Shown here: positions 26,023-35,100 of the stretch, piece after piece
How the letters are laid out: each line of letters starts with the position of its first letter
How positions within the stretch are numbered: the first letter of the stretch is position 1
Origin: Cryobacterium sp. MLB-32
Lineage (GTDB): Bacteria; Actinomycetota; Actinomycetes; Actinomycetales; Microbacteriaceae
Assembly: GCF_000738085.1 (NCBI RefSeq)
Contig: NZ_JPRS01000052.1
Span: forward strand, 1 to 45,018
Direction of reading: 5' to 3'
DNA: 45,018 nt
Notes under the pieces: model-generated
What the model was told of the DNA's origin: nothing
Seen by the model: the letters and a program-made list of their open reading frames with translations, nothing else
Databases searched by the model: none
Position numbers and translations under genes: made by a program

Positions 26023-28143
26023 ATGAGCAGCACGCACGGGAACCAGAGCTCGATGGACCACAGCACCATGGACCACGGCGCCACAGACCACGGCAGCATG
26101 GACCACGCGGGTCACGGCGGCCACGCAGGTCACGGAGACCACGTAGGCCAGTTCCGGCGGTTGTTCTGGATCATGCTGGTGCTCGCCGTGCCCACCATCC
26201 TGTTCAGCGACATGTTCGCGAGCATCATCGGCTACGAGCTGCCCGACGTCACGGCAATCGCCTTCATCTCCCCCGTTCTCGGCACTGTCATGTACGTGTG
26301 GGGCGGTAAACCGTTCCTCACCGGAGCGGTCAGCGAGCTCAAGGCCCGCGCGCCCGGCATGATGCTGCTCATCGCCCTCGCCATCACCGTGGCCTTTCTC
26401 GCCTCGTGGGGCGCGACGCTCGGCATCCTCGACCACGCGCTCGATTTCTGGTGGGAGCTCGCCCTGCTCGTGGTGATCATGCTGCTCGGCCACTGGATCG
26501 AGATGCGCTCGCTGGCCCAGACGGGCACGGCGCTGGAATCGCTGGCCGCCCTGCTGCCCGACGAGGCCGAGCGCATCGACGGCGATCAGACCGTCATCGT
26601 CGCGCCCGCCGACCTGGTGCTCGGCGACGTGGTGATCGTGCGTCCGGGCGGCCGGATCCCCGCCGACGGCACGGTCACCGAGGGCACGGCCGACGTCGAC
26701 GAGTCCATGCTCACCGGCGAATCCCGGCCCGTGTCCCGCGGGCCCGGCGACCATGTGGTGGCCGGTGCCGTCGCCACGGATTCCGTGCTGCGGGTGCGCG
26801 TGGATGCGGTCGGCGACGACACGGCCCTCGCCGGCATCTCCCGCCTCGTCGCCGAGGCGCAGTCCTCGTCCAGCCGCGCTCAGCGCATCGCCGACCGGGC
26901 GGCCGGCTGGCTGTTCTGGTTCGCCCTGGGATCCGGAGCCCTCACCTTCCTCGCCTGGACCCTGCTCGGCTACCCGGATGACGCCGTCATCCGCACCATC
27001 ACCGTTCTCGTGATCGCCTGCCCACACGCCCTCGGGCTCGCCATCCCGCTCGTGGTGTCCATCGCCACCGAGCGTGCCGCGCGCGGCGGCGTGCTGATCA
27101 AGGACAGACTGGCCCTCGAGAGCATGCGCCGGGTCACCAGCGTGCTCTTCGACAAGACCGGAACCCTGACCAAGGGTGAGCCCGTCGTCACCCACGTGCA
27201 CACCACGGGTGACGACTCCGACGACGAACTGCTCGGCCTCGCCGCGTCCGCCGAGGCGGACAGCGAGCATCCGTTGGCGAAGGCGATCATCGCGGCCGCC
27301 GACACCCGCGGCCTCACCGTCGACCGGGCGACCGATTTTCAGACCGAGGCCGCCACCGGCGTGACGGCCACCGTGGGCGGCCGAAAGATCAGCGTGGGCG
27401 GGCCCAGTCTGCTGCGAGCCCACGGGGCAACGCCGGTGAAGGTCACCGACGCCTGGTCCGAGGAGGGCGCGATCGTGTTGCACGTGCTCGACGGCGACCG
27501 GGTGATCGGCGCGATCGCCCTCGCCGACGAGGTGCGGGAGGAATCCCGGCAGGCCGTCGACGCCCTGCACGCGCTCGGAATCCAGGTGGTGATGATCACC
27601 GGCGACGCCGAGGCGGTGGCGCAGTCGGTGGCCGCCGAACTCGGCATCGATCGCGTTTTCGCGGGCGTGCACCCCGATGACAAGGCCGCGAAGGTTGCCG
27701 AACTGCAGGCCGAAGGCCGCACGGTGGCCATGGTCGGCGACGGCGTCAACGACGCACCGGCCCTCGCCCAGGCCGATGTGGGCATCGCGATCGGCGCCGG
27801 AACGGATGTCGCCATCGCCTCGGCCGGAGTCATCCTCGTCAGCGACGACCCGCGTTCCGTGCTGTCGGTGATCGAACTTTCTCGAGCCTCGTATCGCAAG
27901 ATGACGCAGAACCTGTGGTGGGCGGCCGGCTACAACCTGATCTCCGTCCCCCTCGCCGCCGGAGTGCTGGCACCGATCGGCTTCGTGCTCCCCATGTCGG
28001 TGGGGGCGTTGCTCATGTCGATATCCACCGTGGTCGTGGCCCTCAACGCCCAGCTGCTGCGCCGCCTCGACCTGCAACCCGACGTGAGCGCCGCCGCCAT
28101 CCTTGGCGACGACGCCCGGAAGCCCGCCCCCGCCCGGGTCTGA
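26023..28143 (+). CDS. copB: Heavy-metal P-type ATPase, CopB type (CPH), with His-rich N-terminus
   Basis: The 706-residue P1B ATPase starts with a Met/His/Asp-rich segment (residues 1-42, repeated MDH and GHGG units) in place of a Cys-type metal domain. The membrane metal site is CPH in VIACPHALGLAIP (about residue 332), the mark of CopB-type pumps. The phosphorylation motif is DKTGTLTKG (about 376), with SEHPLAKAI and [20 protein letters not shown] following. CopB-type pumps export Cu+ or Cu2+. It is expressed from a leaderless promoter and is convergent with copA. A silver or other soft-metal role is possible. Confidence 0.92.
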   Translation: MSSTHGNQSSMDHSTMDHGATDHGSMDHAGHGGHAGHGDHVGQFRRLFWIMLVLAVPTILFSDMFASIIGYELPDVTAIAFISPVLGTVMYVWGGKPFLTGAVSELKARAPGMMLLIALAITVAFLASWGATLGILDHALDFWWELALLVVIMLLGHWIEMRSLAQTGTALESLAALLPDEAERIDGDQTVIVAPADLVLGDVVIVRPGGRIPADGTVTEGTADVDESMLTGESRPVSRGPGDHVVAGAVATDSVLRVRVDAVGDDTALAGISRLVAEAQSSSSRAQRIADRAAGWLFWFALGSGALTFLAWTLLGYPDDAVIRTITVLVIACPHALGLAIPLVVSIATERAARGGVLIKDRLALESMRRVTSVLFDKTGTLTKGEPVVTHVHTTGDDSDDELLGLAASAEADSEHPLAKAIIAAADTRGLTVDRATDFQTEAATGVTATVGGRKISVGGPSLLRAHGATPVKVTDAWSEEGAIVLHVLDGDRVIGAIALADEVREESRQAVDALHALGIQVVMITGDAEAVAQSVAAELGIDRVFAGVHPDDKAAKVAELQAEGRTVAMVGDGVNDAPALAQADVGIAIGAGTDVAIASAGVILVSDDPRSVLSVIELSRASYRKMTQNLWWAAGYNLISVPLAAGVLAPIGFVLPMSVGALLMSISTVVVALNAQLLRRLDLQPDVSAAAILGDDARKPAPARV

Positions 28144-28178
28144 CCACCACCACCACTCGTCAGGTTGAGAAGACCGGG

Positions 28179-30401
28179 CTACTGGGCGAGCGCCCGGAAC
28201 CGGCGCAGCCGCAGGCTGTTCGTCACCACGAACACCGACGAGAAGGCCATCGCCGCCCCCGCGATGAGCGGGTTGAGCAGGCCGAGCATGGCAAGCGGAA
28301 TCGCCGCCACGTTGTACGCGAAGGCCCAGAACAGGTTGGCCTTGATCGTGCGCAGCGTGCTGCGGGACAGCCGGATGGCATCCGCCGCTGCCATCAGGTC
28401 GCTGCGCACCAGCGTGAGGTCGCTCGCCTCGATGGCGACATCCGTTCCCGTGCCCATGGCAATGCCGAGGTCGGCGGTGGCGAGCGCGACGGCATCGTTC
28501 ACGCCGTCGCCGACCATGGCCACGACGGCGCCCTTCGCCTGCAGCGCCCGGATGATGTCGGCCTTGCCCGCCGGCAACACGCCGGATGTGACATCGGTGA
28601 TGCCCACCACGTCGGCGACCGCCCGCGCGACCACCTCGTTGTCGCCGGTGAGCAGCATTGGCGTCAGCCCCAGGCTGCGGAAATGCGCCACGGCAGCGGC
28701 ACTCGTGGGTTTCACCTCGTCGGAGACGCCCACGATTCCGCGAGCCTTGCCGTCCCAGGCCACGACGACCGCGGTCTCTCCGCGACTTTCGGCCATGCCG
28801 AGCACGGCCTGAAGTTCGATGGGGAGCGTGATGCTCCACGACTCGGCGAGCCACTGGGGGCGGCCGACGAGCACGAGGTGCCCGTCGACGACGGCCTGCA
28901 CGCCGAGGCCCTGCTCGGAGGCGAATGACTCGGCCACGGGCAGTTCGCCCACGCGCGCCACCGCCCCGGCCGCAATGGCCACGGCGATCGGATGCTCCGA
29001 CCCGCTCTCTGCGGCGCCGGCAAATCGCAACAGCTCGGTGTTGCTGCTGCACTCGATGGCGGTGACGGTGGCGACCGTCATCCTGCCGGTGGTGACCGTT
29101 CCGGTCTTGTCGAGCACGATCGTGTCAACCCGGCGGGTGGATTCAAGCACCTGCGGACCCTTGATCAGAATGCCGAGTTGGGCACCGCGGCCGGTTCCGA
29201 CGAGGAGGGCCGTTGGCGTGGCGAGGCCCAACGCGCAGGGACACGCGATGATCAGGGTTGCCACCGCAGCGGTAAACGCGAGCTCCGCGCCGCCGCCGAC
29301 CAGTAGCCAGACAGCCAGGGTGCCCAGCGCAAGAAGGATCACAATCGGAACGAAAATGGCCGAGACACGGTCGGCGAGACGCTGCACGTCGGCCTTGCCG
29401 GTCTGGGCCTGCTCGACCAGACGGCCGATGTGGGCGAGTTCCGTGTCGGCCCCCACCCGGGTGGCCTGCACGACGAGCCGACCACCCGCATTGAGAGTGG
29501 CACCCACCACGGAATCGCCGGGGCCCACCTCGACCGGAACGGATTCCCCGGTGAGCATGCTGGCGTCCACGGCGGAGTTGCCATCGACAATGTCGCCGTC
29601 GGTGGCGATCTTTTCGCCAGGACGCACCACAAACCGGTCACCGACCACGAGTGTCGACGTGGCGACGCGTGTTTCGACACCGTCGCGCAGCAGCGTGGTC
29701 TCTTTGGCACCGAGTTCGAGCAGGGCGAGCAGCGCGGCACCCGACCGTCGCTTGGCGCGGGCTTCGGCGTAGCGACCGGCCAGAATGAAGACCGTGACAG
29801 CGGATGCCACCTCGAGATAGATCTCGCCGGCTCCGCCCTGCGGCGATGCGGTGAAACTGAACCCCATGGTCATTCCCACCATGCCGGCCGTGCCGAAGAA
29901 GAGGGCATAAAGAGACCAGCCGAGGGCCGCGAGCACTCCGACGCTCACGAGGGTATCCATCGTGGCGGCGCCGTGGCGGGCATTCGTGAACGCGGCGCGG
30001 TGGAAGGGCCAGGCCCCCCAGACAGCCACCGGAGCGGCGAGGGTGAGCGCGAGCCACTGCCAGTTGTCGAACTGGAGCGGGGGGATCATCGAGAGCAGGG
30101 CCACCGGCAGCGCCAGCGCCGCCGACACGAGCAGCCGCTGGCGCAGCAGGTCAAGCTCACGGTCCGGTCGATCAGCGGGGGCCTCCGGCGGCAACGGCAG
30201 CGTCGCGGTGTACCCGGTGGCCTCAATGGTGGCGATAGCGTCCTCCACCGAGGTGCCGTCCGGTATCGACACGGTGGCCTTCTCGGTGGCGTAGTTGACC
30301 GTGGCCTCGACCCCGGGCATCCGGTTCAGCTTCTTTTCAATGCGAGCCGCACACGACGTACAGGTCATGCCCCCCACCACGAGGTCGATCTGGGCACTCA
30401 T
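28179..30401 (-). CDS. copA: Copper-exporting P-type ATPase CopA
   Basis: The 740-residue P1B-1 ATPase has one N-terminal heavy-metal domain, GMTCTSC (C14 and C17), then eight membrane helices. The CPC motif is in [13 protein letters not shown] (about residue 387). [11 protein letters not shown] lies near 428, SEHPIAVAI in the nucleotide domain and [20 protein letters not shown] near the end. It exports Cu+ from the cytoplasm. The ATG at 30401 overlaps the copZ stop codon (ATGA). The longer open frame, reaching 31001, crosses copZ and the csoR control region in another phase and is rejected. Confidence 0.95.
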   Translation of the reverse strand: MSAQIDLVVGGMTCTSCAARIEKKLNRMPGVEATVNYATEKATVSIPDGTSVEDAIATIEATGYTATLPLPPEAPADRPDRELDLLRQRLLVSAALALPVALLSMIPPLQFDNWQWLALTLAAPVAVWGAWPFHRAAFTNARHGAATMDTLVSVGVLAALGWSLYALFFGTAGMVGMTMGFSFTASPQGGAGEIYLEVASAVTVFILAGRYAEARAKRRSGAALLALLELGAKETTLLRDGVETRVATSTLVVGDRFVVRPGEKIATDGDIVDGNSAVDASMLTGESVPVEVGPGDSVVGATLNAGGRLVVQATRVGADTELAHIGRLVEQAQTGKADVQRLADRVSAIFVPIVILLALGTLAVWLLVGGGAELAFTAAVATLIIACPCALGLATPTALLVGTGRGAQLGILIKGPQVLESTRRVDTIVLDKTGTVTTGRMTVATVTAIECSSNTELLRFAGAAESGSEHPIAVAIAAGAVARVGELPVAESFASEQGLGVQAVVDGHLVLVGRPQWLAESWSITLPIELQAVLGMAESRGETAVVVAWDGKARGIVGVSDEVKPTSAAAVAHFRSLGLTPMLLTGDNEVVARAVADVVGITDVTSGVLPAGKADIIRALQAKGAVVAMVGDGVNDAVALATADLGIAMGTGTDVAIEASDLTLVRSDLMAAADAIRLSRSTLRTIKANLFWAFAYNVAAIPLAMLGLLNPLIAGAAMAFSSVFVVTNSLRLRRFRALAQ

Positions 30402-30625
30402 GAGTGCTGCAGGGCGAGCTGGTACCCAGCTTCCTCCACAGCGGCCGCGACGGCCGGAAGATCGAGATCCTGCGCACTCGTCACCGTGACGGCGGACTCG
30501 CCGCCCACCACGAGTTCGACGCTCACGCTCTCTGCACCCGGGATCAGGCCGATCTCTTCTGTGACACTCGCTACGCAGTGCCCACAGGTCATGCCGGTCA
30601 CGTGATATGTGTTGACGGTACTCAT
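30398..30625 (-). CDS. copZ: Copper chaperone CopZ
   Basis: The 75-residue protein is a single heavy-metal-associated domain with the Cu+ site GMTCGHC (C14 and C17). It should carry Cu+ to CopA, whose gene it overlaps by four bases. GAGG precedes the ATG. The promoter region upstream holds two CsoR-type operators and is shared with the divergent csoR gene. Confidence 0.94.
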   Translation of the reverse strand: MSTVNTYHVTGMTCGHCVASVTEEIGLIPGAESVSVELVVGGESAVTVTSAQDLDLPAVAAAVEEAGYQLALQHS

Positions 30626-30641
30626 CGGTTAACCTCAGTTC

Positions 30642-30695
30642 TTGTCGATCACCCCCGATGGGGCTATTCTTAAGCATACCCCTCGGGGGTAGCAA
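30642..30695. promoter_or_regulatory. Overlapping divergent csoR / copZA promoters with two CsoR operators
   Basis: For csoR (plus strand) TTGTCG (30642-30647), 17 bases and TATTCT (30665-30670) form a good promoter. Its spacer holds ACCCCCGATGGGG (30651-30663). For copZA (minus strand) TTGCTA (30690-30695), 17 bases and TAAGAA (30667-30672) form a weaker one. Its spacer holds ATACCCCTCGGGGGTAG (30676-30692). The two -10 boxes overlap. Placement of a G-tract palindrome inside each spacer is typical of CsoR control, with Cu+ relieving repression. Confidence 0.7.
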
Positions 30696-30713
30696 ACACG
30701 AAGGATGCACGCC

Positions 30714-31082
30714 ATGCAGCACGAGAGCACGCACGCCCCACTCGCCAAGCCGGCCGACTCGCACGGTGCCGACTCGAACGGTGCCGATTCGCACGACGGC
30801 GCCCACGGGTATATCTCCAACAAGGACGACTACCTCAAGCGCCTCCGCCGCATCGAGGGACAGGCCCGCGGCCTGCAGGGGATGGTCACCGATGACAAGT
30901 ACTGCATCGACATCCTCACGCAGGTCTCCGCCATGACCAGCGCCCTGCAGTCGGTGGCCCTGGGCCTCCTCGACGACCACCTGAACCACTGCGTGCGCCA
31001 TGCCGCCGAGGCCGGCGGCCCCGAGGCCGATGCCAAGATCGCGGAAGCCTCGGCCGCCATCGCCCGCCTCGTCCGTTCCTGA
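30714..31082 (+). CDS. csoR: Copper-sensing repressor CsoR
   Basis: The 122-residue protein has the full Cu+ ligand set of CsoR: C64 in DKYCIDIL, then H89 and C93 in [12 protein letters not shown]. The DNA-binding helices are [20 protein letters not shown] His/Asp-rich, disordered tail of about 35 residues precedes the core, longer than in most CsoR proteins, and might add metal binding. The start is the ATG at 30714, eight bases after AAGGA. The in-frame ATG at 30705 abuts that site and is unlikely. It represses the divergent copZA genes and its own gene. Confidence 0.93.
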   Translation: MQHESTHAPLAKPADSHGADSNGADSHDGAHGYISNKDDYLKRLRRIEGQARGLQGMVTDDKYCIDILTQVSAMTSALQSVALGLLDDHLNHCVRHAAEAGGPEADAKIAEASAAIARLVRS

Positions 31083-31188
31083 CCCACCTCGTCTACGGCC
31101 GTTCGGCCCTACACGTGGTCACCCATTCGGGAGATACTTAACAGTCCGAAAGCGGGTCGTGCCCGCCCTCAGGCACGAGAGGAGCACG

Positions 31189-31863
31189 ATGCCCGACAGC
31201 ACACGCACAAAACCGGGTGCAGTCGACCGGCCCATGCGGGTCTTCATCCTCGACGACCATGACCTCGTGCGCCGAGGCCTGCGTGAACTGCTCGAGGGCG
31301 AGGGCTTCGACATCGTCGGCGACACCGGCCTGGCCGAAGACGCCACGCGCCGCATCCCCGGGCTGCGACCGGATGTATCCATTCTCGACGCACGTCTTCC
31401 CGACGGCACCGGTATCGAAGTGTGCCGCGACGTGCGCTCGATCGATCCCACCCTGCAGTGCGTGATCCTGACCAGCTACGACGACGAGCACGCCCTGCGC
31501 GGGGCCATCCTCGCCGGCGCCGCCGGATACGTGCTCAAGGAGATCCGCAGCGACGATCTGCTCGACACCATCCGTCGAGCCGCCGCCGGAGAGAACCTCT
31601 TTGATCCCGTAACGCGAGCGGCCGTGATCCAGGGCATGGCCGACCCGCAAGACGCCCGCCTCGCCTCGCTCACCCCGCAGGAGCGTAAGGTTCTCGACCT
31701 GATCGGCGAAGGCCTGACCAACCGCGAGATCGCGCAGTCCATGTTCCTGGCCGAGAAAACCGTGAAGAACTACGTGTCCTCGATGCTGGCCAAGCTCGAC
31801 TTCCAGCGTCGCACCCAGGCCGCCGTTTATGTTGTGAAACAGCGCGTGGACAACCAGCGCTGA
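31189..31863 (+). CDS. NarL/DosR-type response regulator (DevR-like)
   Basis: The 224-residue protein has a receiver domain with acidic pair D22-D23, phospho-acceptor D67 in SILDARLPDG, T95 and K117 in GYVLKEI. It also has a LuxR-type helix-turn-helix (about 155-215, LTPQERKVLDLIGEGLTNREIAQSMFLAEKTVKNYVSSML). The tail and HTH are very like mycobacterial DosR/DevR, which controls dormancy genes under hypoxia, NO and CO. No histidine kinase lies in the window. It stands beside universal stress proteins and an alcohol dehydrogenase, typical members of DosR-like regulons. GAGGAG precedes the ATG. Confidence 0.88.
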   Translation: MPDSTRTKPGAVDRPMRVFILDDHDLVRRGLRELLEGEGFDIVGDTGLAEDATRRIPGLRPDVSILDARLPDGTGIEVCRDVRSIDPTLQCVILTSYDDEHALRGAILAGAAGYVLKEIRSDDLLDTIRRAAAGENLFDPVTRAAVIQGMADPQDARLASLTPQERKVLDLIGEGLTNREIAQSMFLAEKTVKNYVSSMLAKLDFQRRTQAAVYVVKQRVDNQR

Positions 31864-31878
31864 CGCCATCCGCCGCCC

Positions 31879-31925
31879 GACGAGAGCGGATGCGCCGACC
31901 CCGGGCCGTCGCATCCACTCTCGTC
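31879..31925. terminator. Bidirectional hairpin terminator
   Basis: GACGAGAG-C-GGATGCG (31879-31894) pairs with CGCATCC-A-CTCTCGTC (31910-31925), giving a 15-pair stem with one mismatch and a 15-base GC-rich loop. It sits between the convergent response regulator and universal stress protein genes. There is no U-tract. Confidence 0.65.
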
Positions 31926-31931
31926 ACACGC

Positions 31932-32792
31932 TCAGGACTTCGCGTGCCGCGTGCGCGTGATGACGGTGGGGCAGGGTGCCTGACCGAGCACCTCGTGGCT
32001 GACCGAACCCATCCACAGGCGACTCAGCGCGCCTCGACCGTGACTGCCCACCACGAGAAGCTGCGCGTTCACCGCCGCATGGAGCAGCGCCCGAGCCGGG
32101 GTGGAATCGGTCACGAGAATCTGATGAACGATGAGGTCGGGGTAGCGCGTCGTGAGGCCGGCCACCGATTCCGCCAGCACCACGCGTTCCTCATCGAGGC
32201 GCTCGGCGATGCTCTCCTCGGGGATGTATTTGAGCACGCGCTGGGTAGGAACGCGCGCGGCATAGACGGCCGTGAGGTCCTGGCCGGTGCGGTCGGCCTC
32301 GGCCGCGGCAAACTCCACGGCGTCGAGCGCATCTTCCGACCCGTCAACGCCGACGACCACGCCGGATCGATCACCGAACGGCAGCTCCGGAATAACGGCC
32401 ACGGGGCAGGCACTCTGGGCCGCGATCTGCAGGCTCACGCTGCCAAAAAAATCCCCGTCGTACCCGGTCTTGCGATCGGTTCCCACCACGACGAGGCTCG
32501 CGTCGTGCGACAACTCGCTGAGCACGTGAGGTGCCGTGCCGGTGCGAAGCGTCGCCGTCGCGGTCACCGTGGGGGCGAGTTCAGCGGCGCGCGATTCGAT
32601 CTGCCGAACGAGTCCCTGCTCCTCATCGATGATGCTGTTGTAGTAGCCGTACCCCTCGGCCAGCCACGCGGCCTGCACGGTGTGCACGAGGGCGACGGGA
32701 ACGTCCAGCTCCTCCGCCCTCCGCAGCGCCCACTCCAACGCGGTCGCGCTGGGTTCCAATTCATCGACACCGACGATGATTTTCCGGTCCAC
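31932..32792 (-). CDS. Universal stress protein, tandem domain
   Basis: The 286-residue protein has two UspA domains (about 1-140 and 143-280). The second has the complete nucleotide-binding series GSHGRGALSRLWMGSVSHEV. The first has GTDRKTGYDGDFFGSVSLQI, which also fits G-2x-G-9x-G(S/T) with changes. Tandem Usp proteins are common in DosR-like dormancy regulons and bind ATP in the cytoplasm. It starts at a GTG (32792) with GAGG seven bases upstream. A DosR-box-like motif reading in its direction lies about 105 bases upstream. Confidence 0.92.
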   Translation of the reverse strand: MDRKIIVGVDELEPSATALEWALRRAEELDVPVALVHTVQAAWLAEGYGYYNSIIDEEQGLVRQIESRAAELAPTVTATATLRTGTAPHVLSELSHDASLVVVGTDRKTGYDGDFFGSVSLQIAAQSACPVAVIPELPFGDRSGVVVGVDGSEDALDAVEFAAAEADRTGQDLTAVYAARVPTQRVLKYIPEESIAERLDEERVVLAESVAGLTTRYPDLIVHQILVTDSTPARALLHAAVNAQLLVVGSHGRGALSRLWMGSVSHEVLGQAPCPTVITRTRHAKS

Positions 32793-32899
32793 GGTTCTAC
32801 CTCATCTTTCGAAGGGGGTGTCGTCGTTGACGGCCTCCCGGTTGGGCCAGCCCAGTCGCCGCCCACGCTCACTATCCCGCATCCGCCCCGGCACTGCTA

Positions 32900-32944
32900 G
32901 GGGCGGAAGTCCCGGCGGGACGCCGTTATGACTTTCGGCCCTAG
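32900..32944. promoter_or_regulatory. Two candidate DosR/DevR boxes between usp and adh
   Basis: GGGGCGGAAGTCCC (32900-32913) reads GGGACTTCCGCCCC on the minus strand, toward the usp gene. ATGACTTTCGGCCCTAG (32928-32944) reads toward the alcohol dehydrogenase. Both match the half-palindromic GGGACTnnnGnCCC core of mycobacterial DosR sites closely but not perfectly. The probable regulator is encoded one kilobase away. Recognition was by eye. Confidence 0.5.
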
Positions 32945-33009
32945 GCCTGCGCGCCCGACCCCCCTACTCTAGGTGTCACCGCACACCGCGACCCGATGAG
33001 GAGAAGAAC

Positions 33010-34065
33010 ATGAAGGCACTCGTTTATGGCGGCCCCGGCCTGAAGAGCTGGACCGACGTTCCCGACCCGAAGATCGAAAACCCCACGGACGTCATCGTGC
33101 GCGTGGACACCACCACGATCTGTGGAACCGACCTGCACATCCTCAAAGGCGACGTGCCCGCGGTGGCCGTCGGGCGCATCCTCGGCCACGAAGGAGTGGG
33201 CACCATCACCGAGATCGGCGACTCGGTGTCGAGTCTCGCCGTCGGCGACCGCGTCATCATCTCCTGCATCAAGTCCTGTGGCCACTGCGTCAACTGCAGC
33301 GCCCAACTCTTCTCGCACTGCCTCGGCGACGAGGGCGCGTCGGGCATCGGCTGGGTATTCGGCCACCTGATCGACGGCACCCAGGCCGAGTTCGTGCGCG
33401 TGCCCTACGCCGAGAACTCCGTGCACAAGCTACCGGAGGGCGTCACCGACGACCAGGCGGTCATGCTCTCGGACATCCTGCCCACAGGTTTTGAAATCGG
33501 CGTGCAGTACGGCCGGGTCAAGCCCGGCGACGTCGTTGCCGTGATTGGCGCCGGCCCGGTGGGCCTCGCCTCCATCGCAACCGCCGGGCTCTACGGCGCT
33601 GCGACCATCATCGCGATCGACCTCGACGAGAACCGCCTCGCACGCGCCAGGGAATTCGGGGCGACGGATGTCGTGGTGTCCGGTTCCGCAGACTGGAAAG
33701 AGCAGGTCTTGAACCTCACCGACGGCGCCGGGGTCGACGTCGCCATCGAAGCCGTGGGCATTCCGCAGACCTTCACCATGGCCACCGAGATCGTGCGCCC
33801 CGGCGGGAACGTGGCAAACGTGGGCGTGCACGGCGCTCCCGTCGACCTGCACCTCGAAAACCTATGGATCCAGAACATCAACATCAGCATGGGATTGGTG
33901 AACGCCAACACCACCAAAATGCTGCTCAAACTCGTCGCCAAGGGCAAATTGCCGGCCGAAAAACTCGCCACGCACCATTTCACGTTCGACCAGTTTCTCG
34001 ACGCCTATGACACGTTTGGACGCGCGGCCGAAACTAAAGCACTTAAGGTCGTCATCGCCCGCTAG
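33010..34065 (+). CDS. Zinc-dependent alcohol dehydrogenase (MDR family)
   Basis: The 351-residue enzyme has catalytic zinc ligands C38 and H60 (ICGTDLH, GHEGVG) and a full structural zinc lobe C90, C93, C96 and C104 in SCGHCVNCSAQLFSHC. The NAD-binding motif GAGPVGLASIATA lies near residues 177-189. It oxidises alcohols or reduces aldehydes in the cytoplasm. The substrate is unknown. Similar enzymes accompany universal stress genes in actinobacterial dormancy regulons, possibly for redox balance under oxygen limitation. AGGAG precedes the ATG and a candidate DosR box lies 66 bases upstream. Confidence 0.93.
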   Translation: MKALVYGGPGLKSWTDVPDPKIENPTDVIVRVDTTTICGTDLHILKGDVPAVAVGRILGHEGVGTITEIGDSVSSLAVGDRVIISCIKSCGHCVNCSAQLFSHCLGDEGASGIGWVFGHLIDGTQAEFVRVPYAENSVHKLPEGVTDDQAVMLSDILPTGFEIGVQYGRVKPGDVVAVIGAGPVGLASIATAGLYGAATIIAIDLDENRLARAREFGATDVVVSGSADWKEQVLNLTDGAGVDVAIEAVGIPQTFTMATEIVRPGGNVANVGVHGAPVDLHLENLWIQNINISMGLVNANTTKMLLKLVAKGKLPAEKLATHHFTFDQFLDAYDTFGRAAETKALKVVIAR

Positions 34066-34115
34066 CATTGCGCTGGAGTGCAGCGTTTCCTGTTTTTCGG
34101 TGGAGGGAAGAGAAC

Positions 34116-34976
34116 GTGATTGACAAGTCGATCGTTGCCTGGGACGGCCGCCCGCCCTCGAAGGCCGCACTGGACTGGGCCCTCGAACGCTCCGCCGGCA
34201 GCGAACTCATCATGGTTCGGGTGGTCGACCGCACGAGCGAGTCCGCGGACTACTTCATGCCGGAATCGGTAGCGGTGACGGCTCCGATCGCCCTCCAGAA
34301 CGATGTGCGGCGCGTGCAGGAAGCGCACCCTTCCGTGCGCATACGGTCGGAGGTGGTTCCGGGCGACCCGATTGAGGAGCTCAAGCGCCTCTCGACCGAG
34401 AACGCTCTGGTGGTGGTAGGAACGCATCGCCGCGACGGCCCCACCGTGCGCTATGAATGGTCGGTCGGGGCTCGCCTCGCCGGCGCGGCGAACGGACCCG
34501 TCGCCATCATCCCCGAGAACGACGGAACGCGGGGCGTCGGCGTGGTCGTGGGCGTCGACGGTTCCGCCGCCGCCCTCGCCGCGGTGCATTTCGCGGCCGC
34601 CGAAGCCGCCCGCACAGGCGACGAGATCCACGCCATTCATGCCTGGCAGGAACCGCTCGTCTGGCCCGAATCGGCTATCCCCGACATGGAATTCCTCAAG
34701 TCCCTCGAAGACATCCACCAGAACGTTCTCGATGAGTCCGTTGCGCTGATTCAGGAGAGCTACCCGGATGTGTGCGTGCGGTCGTCCCTGGTGCGCGGCG
34801 CCCCACAATGGGCGCTCCTGGAGGCCGCGCGGGGTGCCGCCCTGCTCGTGGTGGGCAACCATGGCGTGCACGGCATCAAGCGCTTTCTGCTCGGCTCGGT
34901 CAGTCATTCCCTCGTGCTCAACATCCAGTCCCCCACGGTGGTGGTGAACGCCGCGACCACCGCCGTCACCGACTGA
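34116..34976 (+). CDS. Universal stress protein, tandem domain (second)
   Basis: The 286-residue protein again has two Usp domains (about 1-140 and 145-280). Nucleotide-binding series are GTHRRDGPTVRYEWSVGARL in the first, which is degenerate at the end, and GNHGVHGIKRFLLGSVSHSL in the second, which is complete. The second domain is the better conserved. It starts at a GTG (34116) after GGAGG, 50 bases downstream of the alcohol dehydrogenase, and is probably co-transcribed with it. It is equal in length to the usp at 31932, suggesting an old duplication. Confidence 0.9.
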   Translation: MIDKSIVAWDGRPPSKAALDWALERSAGSELIMVRVVDRTSESADYFMPESVAVTAPIALQNDVRRVQEAHPSVRIRSEVVPGDPIEELKRLSTENALVVVGTHRRDGPTVRYEWSVGARLAGAANGPVAIIPENDGTRGVGVVVGVDGSAAALAAVHFAAAEAARTGDEIHAIHAWQEPLVWPESAIPDMEFLKSLEDIHQNVLDESVALIQESYPDVCVRSSLVRGAPQWALLEAARGAALLVVGNHGVHGIKRFLLGSVSHSLVLNIQSPTVVVNAATTAVTD

Positions 34977-35088
34977 CTCGCGGCCCTCGCGGCCCTCGTT
35001 TACGTGGGCGGCACTCGATGGAACGAATGCCCGCCGACCAGACACGTGCCGCGGCGACGTCTGTCAGCGTGGCCGGATCAGACCCGGC

Positions 35089-35094
35089 TAGGGT
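35089..35094 (+). promoter_or_regulatory. -10 box of a leaderless transcript
   Basis: TAGGGT is followed by six bases and the ATG at 35101, with no ribosome binding site. The gap 34977-35100 otherwise holds only a short direct repeat (CGCGGCCCT twice). Confidence 0.55.
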
Positions 35095-35100
35095 TTTGGT

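Noticed and set aside
25915-29052. A 1045-codon open frame on the minus strand
   Set aside because: It lies antisense to the copB gene and out of phase with copA. The product is a low-complexity Arg/Gly/His-rich sequence typical of high-GC shadow frames, and both true genes there have full catalytic motifs.
28179-31001. A longer CopA reaching to 31001
   Set aside because: The extra N-terminal residues cross copZ and the csoR promoter in another phase. The ATG at 30401 overlaps the copZ stop codon and begins the heavy-metal domain directly.
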